NCBI GenBank assembly: GCA_034429975.1
Contig: DAOUFM010000042.1
Span: 1 to 14,530 of the forward strand
From: UBA6170 sp034429975
GTDB lineage: Bacteria > Chloroflexota > Anaerolineae > Anaerolineales > Anaerolineaceae
Direction: 5' to 3'
Length of the DNA stretch: 14,530 bases
Part shown: piece after piece, positions 11,663 to 14,530 of the stretch
Position numbering within the stretch: position 1 is the stretch's first letter
Layout: every line of letters begins with the position of its first letter
Notes under the pieces: generated by a model
The model's database searches: none
Told to the model about the DNA's origin: nothing
Seen by the model: only the letters and a program-made list of their open reading frames with translations
Program-made: the position numbers and the translations under genes

Positions 11663-12775
11663 TTAATTTACACTATAAAACATCAAATGTCCTTCGAAGT
11701 CAGTGACTAAAAGGATGTCCCCATTAGGCGAAATTAATACATTAGAAATCTCCTGACCTTGAGGTGTTGATAAAGGTGTAAATTGTTGAAGGTTTAAATC
11801 CAGAATAGAGACGCTATTTCTGAGTGAAAGAGCGATTTTTGTTCCATCCGGAGAAATTGATATTGCATTTATTGCATCATCGGTATGGAATTTATTGAGA
11901 AGCGCTCCAGTTTTGAAATTATAAATAAAAAGGGTTGGTTTATAGTCATTACCAACTGTTTCAAAATCGGCAACAGCTAAATAGGTTGCGGCTGAGTCCA
12001 TGTCTTTGCTGGTAATAAAATCTTCATGATACATTGCCGGGAAGATCTGGTTGGTGGTAATATTACTCACCTGGATAGTGGCTCTGGCTACCCAAATGGC
12101 ATATTGGTTGTTTTGTCCAAAACTGACACTATATACAGGTGCAGCAGTCTCGAATCCCGTTAAAGTCGTTTCCAATTGACCAGTTTCAAGGTCATAGATT
12201 AAGGCTTTCCATTGATCTTCACTTGAAATCATGATCTTTTGACCATCAGGTGATATTTCACCAAACATGAAGGTAGTCCCTGTGGCGATTGTTTTTTCGG
12301 TTGAATTTGCCCAATTTCGAATAATCAGGTCCTGATTATTTTTCGTGATTACATAAATGTTGTCATCGGGTGAGATATCGATCGATATTTCATCTGGTGC
12401 AAGCGTGTACGAGAATAATACATTGAAATCGGGATATGACAAAACTTTAAAAACCCCGTTTCCGTCAACCGAGAAACAAGATTGATCAGAACACCATCGT
12501 ACTTTTGCTGGATAGCCTAAATCGAATTGATTTATTAAGCTGTTTGCTGTTACAGTTGGAGATGGTGTTTTGGTTTCAGTAGGTTCAGGTGTATTGGTTG
12601 GTGTTGACGTCTCAGTTACTGCAACTTCGGTAGTCACTTGCATTGGAGATGGAGATGCAACCGCAGGGGTATCAGTTGTATTAACTCCTTTGGGTGTTTT
12701 ACTGGTTAATTTGCATGAGGAAAGCAAAACAATCCCAATGAGCAAAAGAATGGGGAGAGACATTTTTTTATTCAT
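11663..12775 (-). CDS. Lipoprotein with Thr/Pro-rich linker and WD40/TolB-like beta-propeller
   Basis: A 370-residue predicted lipoprotein. The N-terminus has a basic start, a hydrophobic core and a lipobox ending LLSSC with C21 as the lipidated residue. Residues about 31-78 are rich in Thr, Pro, Ser and Val (TETSTPTNTPEPTETKTPSP), a flexible linker common in surface lipoproteins. From about 90 to the end, repeated four-stranded units carry ISPDD (134-138), ISPDGQ (174-179), ISPDGT (307-312) and ISPNGD (348-353), typical of WD40/TolB-type propellers that act as binding platforms. No catalytic residues are recognised. It starts 39 bases after the glycosidase-like gene and probably shares its transcript. 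I infer an outer-face binding protein, perhaps working with the glycosidase-like partner; the ligand is unknown. Confidence 0.8.
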   Translation of the reverse strand: MNKKMSLPILLLIGIVLLSSCKLTSKTPKGVNTTDTPAVASPSPMQVTTEVAVTETSTPTNTPEPTETKTPSPTVTANSLINQFDLGYPAKVRWCSDQSCFSVDGNGVFKVLSYPDFNVLFSYTLAPDEISIDISPDDNIYVITKNNQDLIIRNWANSTEKTIATGTTFMFGEISPDGQKIMISSEDQWKALIYDLETGQLETTLTGFETAAPVYSVSFGQNNQYAIWVARATIQVSNITTNQIFPAMYHEDFITSKDMDSAATYLAVADFETVGNDYKPTLFIYNFKTGALLNKFHTDDAINAISISPDGTKIALSLRNSVSILDLNLQQFTPLSTPQGQEISNVLISPNGDILLVTDFEGHLMFYSVN

Positions 12776-12814
12776 ATTATTCTCTTTTCGTATATAGACG
12801 AATAAAATACTTTT

Positions 12815-14482
12815 TTAGTTCCTGGAAGTAATACTATCTTCCATTTTGTTGAAAGTTTTATGTAATAAATTATACATCTTGTCTTCAGCCCAATCAAAAG
12901 CTTGTTCAGTGATTTCTGCTATTTTTTTATTGATCCAGGAATCAACACGCCCTTTTTGACGGTCAATAGTTTTTGAAATTCCATCATTCATTCGGGCTGA
13001 TAGGCTAGTGATTAAGTTGGGGTTTTGCTGAATGAGCACGACCGGAAATTCATTAACATAGATTGTCATGGAATGATCATCCGCGACTTCTATTTCCATC
13101 CCATTGTCTACGCTTAAGTCTGCGGTATCTGCTGCATAAGCCCGGTATTTCTTTCCTGGCAGATCAGAGAAAGTTACGGGATAAGGAGATTGTCCGCCTG
13201 AAGCGGTCCATGAGTAGATGATTAAGCGCCCTTCTTTCCGAAATCGGAATTCATAAATACCCAGATCCTGAGGGGTGGCGTAGCTACTTTTTTGCTGAAA
13301 CTGTCCAAGAAATCTGGATCCGCCTAATAATCGGCCGATATTTTTTAACGTTTCTTGCCCTTCCGGCCCTAAAACAAAGCCAGGATCCTGAGGATTTTCA
13401 TAAAGGGTGTACCAGAATATCTTTTCAACACCTTGTTCTGACATCAATGGCAGAATACTTCTTACTACATAATTAGCCTCTATCTGGTCAGTGGAAAGAA
13501 AATGTTGTTCTGCCGGGTATGATAACCATTCATCTTTCCATCCCAACTCTGTTATCCAGATCGGTTTTTTCCCGTTTTCATTTACGAAATCCCGGATATC
13601 CCGAATCTCGGATACCAGGTTTGATGATTCCTGTTCATCTGAACTACAGTTCATTGTTTCCAAATCAACTTTTGGCCCCCTTGGCATCCAAGCTTCGGGA
13701 GGATTATTATCCCAAAATGGGTTGATGCCCACCACATCAAAGTATTTCCAGGCACCTGACTTTTTTATTTCCGAAAGAAACATGATAGGAGTGGTGGAGC
13801 AAGTGTTACCTGAAGCGCTATATAACCCTCCCAGAATGACGGTGTCTCTGGAATTGTGCTTTTTAATAATCTTGTAGGCGGATGATAATAGTTGGGAATA
13901 TAAAAATGGATTTGGTTCGCTTTCGGCATCCAGATTTGTTGGAAACATGACCTGCCCCCATACATGGGGATTGTTTGATTGAGGGAGGATTTCCCAATAA
14001 TCGATCTGGTCCCCGAAGCGATCAACAACCGCTTGCACATAATTTTTCCAACGATCAGTCAGTTGATCAACATCAACAGTTTGTTCGGGATAAACGTGAG
14101 GTAAATACGCTGGGCCGGTTGAAAGAACTGCTACGACTCTTAAATCGTGTTTTTGGGCTTCTGCGAGCATAAAATGAAAATCCCGGGTAGTTGAACCATC
14201 CGAGTAATACCATTGAAATTGACCCGGGGTTTGCTCAACCTCCCGCCAGGGAATTTCCTCCCGAACCCAGTGAATGTTCATATCCTGTAATTGTTGATAA
14301 GCACCAGGCAGTCCTTCTGTTCCCACACGTAGGTGAATAGAATCTCCCATTCCAAGATTGTTGAGAGGCGCATTGGTAAGCTCTTTTTCCTTTGGTTTGA
14401 AAAAACCACTGATTAAGAAAAGAACAATTAGGACAGCAAGTAATTTAACCCAAAAGAAAGCGACTTTAAATCGGAAACCCAT
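12815..14482 (-). CDS. Membrane-anchored clan GH-A glycoside-hydrolase-like protein, acid/base Glu replaced
   Basis: A 555-residue protein with an uncleaved-looking N-terminal membrane anchor (about 8-27), a TIM-barrel at about 45-390, a beta-rich region at about 400-485 and a charged, probably helical tail at 495-555. Barrel features match GH5/GH39-like enzymes: WVREEIPWREVEQTPGQFQW (72-91), YWEI (162-165), WITELGW (309-315) with nucleophile E312, and IFWYTLYENPQDPGF (355-369). The usual acid/base motif NEP(N) after WE is instead PQSNN (167-171), so Q168 stands where Glu is expected. It may be inactive, use another residue, or act as a glycan-binding pseudo-enzyme. GAGGT before ATG 14482 supports the start. 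It likely faces outside and acts on, or binds, surface polysaccharide. No promoter can be judged because the window ends 48 bases upstream, in sequence where I see nothing else. Confidence 0.82.
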   Translation of the reverse strand: MGFRFKVAFFWVKLLAVLIVLFLISGFFKPKEKELTNAPLNNLGMGDSIHLRVGTEGLPGAYQQLQDMNIHWVREEIPWREVEQTPGQFQWYYSDGSTTRDFHFMLAEAQKHDLRVVAVLSTGPAYLPHVYPEQTVDVDQLTDRWKNYVQAVVDRFGDQIDYWEILPQSNNPHVWGQVMFPTNLDAESEPNPFLYSQLLSSAYKIIKKHNSRDTVILGGLYSASGNTCSTTPIMFLSEIKKSGAWKYFDVVGINPFWDNNPPEAWMPRGPKVDLETMNCSSDEQESSNLVSEIRDIRDFVNENGKKPIWITELGWKDEWLSYPAEQHFLSTDQIEANYVVRSILPLMSEQGVEKIFWYTLYENPQDPGFVLGPEGQETLKNIGRLLGGSRFLGQFQQKSSYATPQDLGIYEFRFRKEGRLIIYSWTASGGQSPYPVTFSDLPGKKYRAYAADTADLSVDNGMEIEVADDHSMTIYVNEFPVVLIQQNPNLITSLSARMNDGISKTIDRQKGRVDSWINKKIAEITEQAFDWAEDKMYNLLHKTFNKMEDSITSRN

Positions 14483-14530
14483 ATCAACCTCACAGTTTTG
14501 ATAAGGTTAATGGTGCAAGAAGGGGGCCAG

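Overview
The window looks like chromosomal DNA of a Chloroflexota bacterium, most likely class Anaerolineae. This is an inference from the protein set: a Cys-rich/LysM/Thr-Pro-rich membrane protein, Thr-Pro-rich lipoproteins, an M50-CBS protease, frequent TTG starts, and intergenic spaces filled with short-period repeats. No rRNA or tRNA is present to confirm it. Most of the DNA is devoted to cell-surface glycans.

Region 1 (1-4510, plus strand) is GC-rich and repeat-laden. It holds the 3' end of a nucleotide-sugar 4,6-dehydratase/epimerase, a sugar-1-phosphate nucleotidyltransferase and a DegT-family sugar aminotransferase. Together these suggest synthesis of an activated amino- or deoxy-sugar. 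A VanZ-like membrane protein and a small membrane protein follow. Every gap after the first three genes and after VanZ is occupied by repeats. Two gaps carry inverted-repeat units built from CGCGAAG-type octamers; one of these units encloses an AT-richer GxxExxY (PD-(D/E)XK-like) gene and the other looks like an empty, reversed copy. The later gaps carry an 8-bp inverted repeat and a 7-bp repeat with a 112-bp higher-order period. In three cases the repeat itself contains the stop codon of the gene upstream.

Region 2 (4540-9641, plus strand) is a compact five-gene unit with a strong sigma70-type promoter at one end and a terminator at the other: a Cys-rich/LysM type II membrane protein, an LPG-synthase-TM/flippase-like protein, a GT2 glycosyltransferase fused to a monotopic phosphoglycosyl transferase, a membrane-anchored FN3-like protein, and an HprK-related P-loop protein. 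I read it as a module that starts, extends and perhaps flips a polyprenyl-linked glycan, with two accessory proteins of unknown role. This fusion plus its unusual partners is the best candidate for an undescribed system.

Region 3 (9606-14530) has an M50 site-2 protease with CBS domains (minus) divergent from a Mn-type superoxide dismutase (plus). After a bidirectional terminator come a beta-propeller lipoprotein and a membrane-anchored clan GH-A glycosidase-like protein (both minus, probably co-transcribed). In the glycosidase-like protein the expected acid/base glutamate reads as glutamine.
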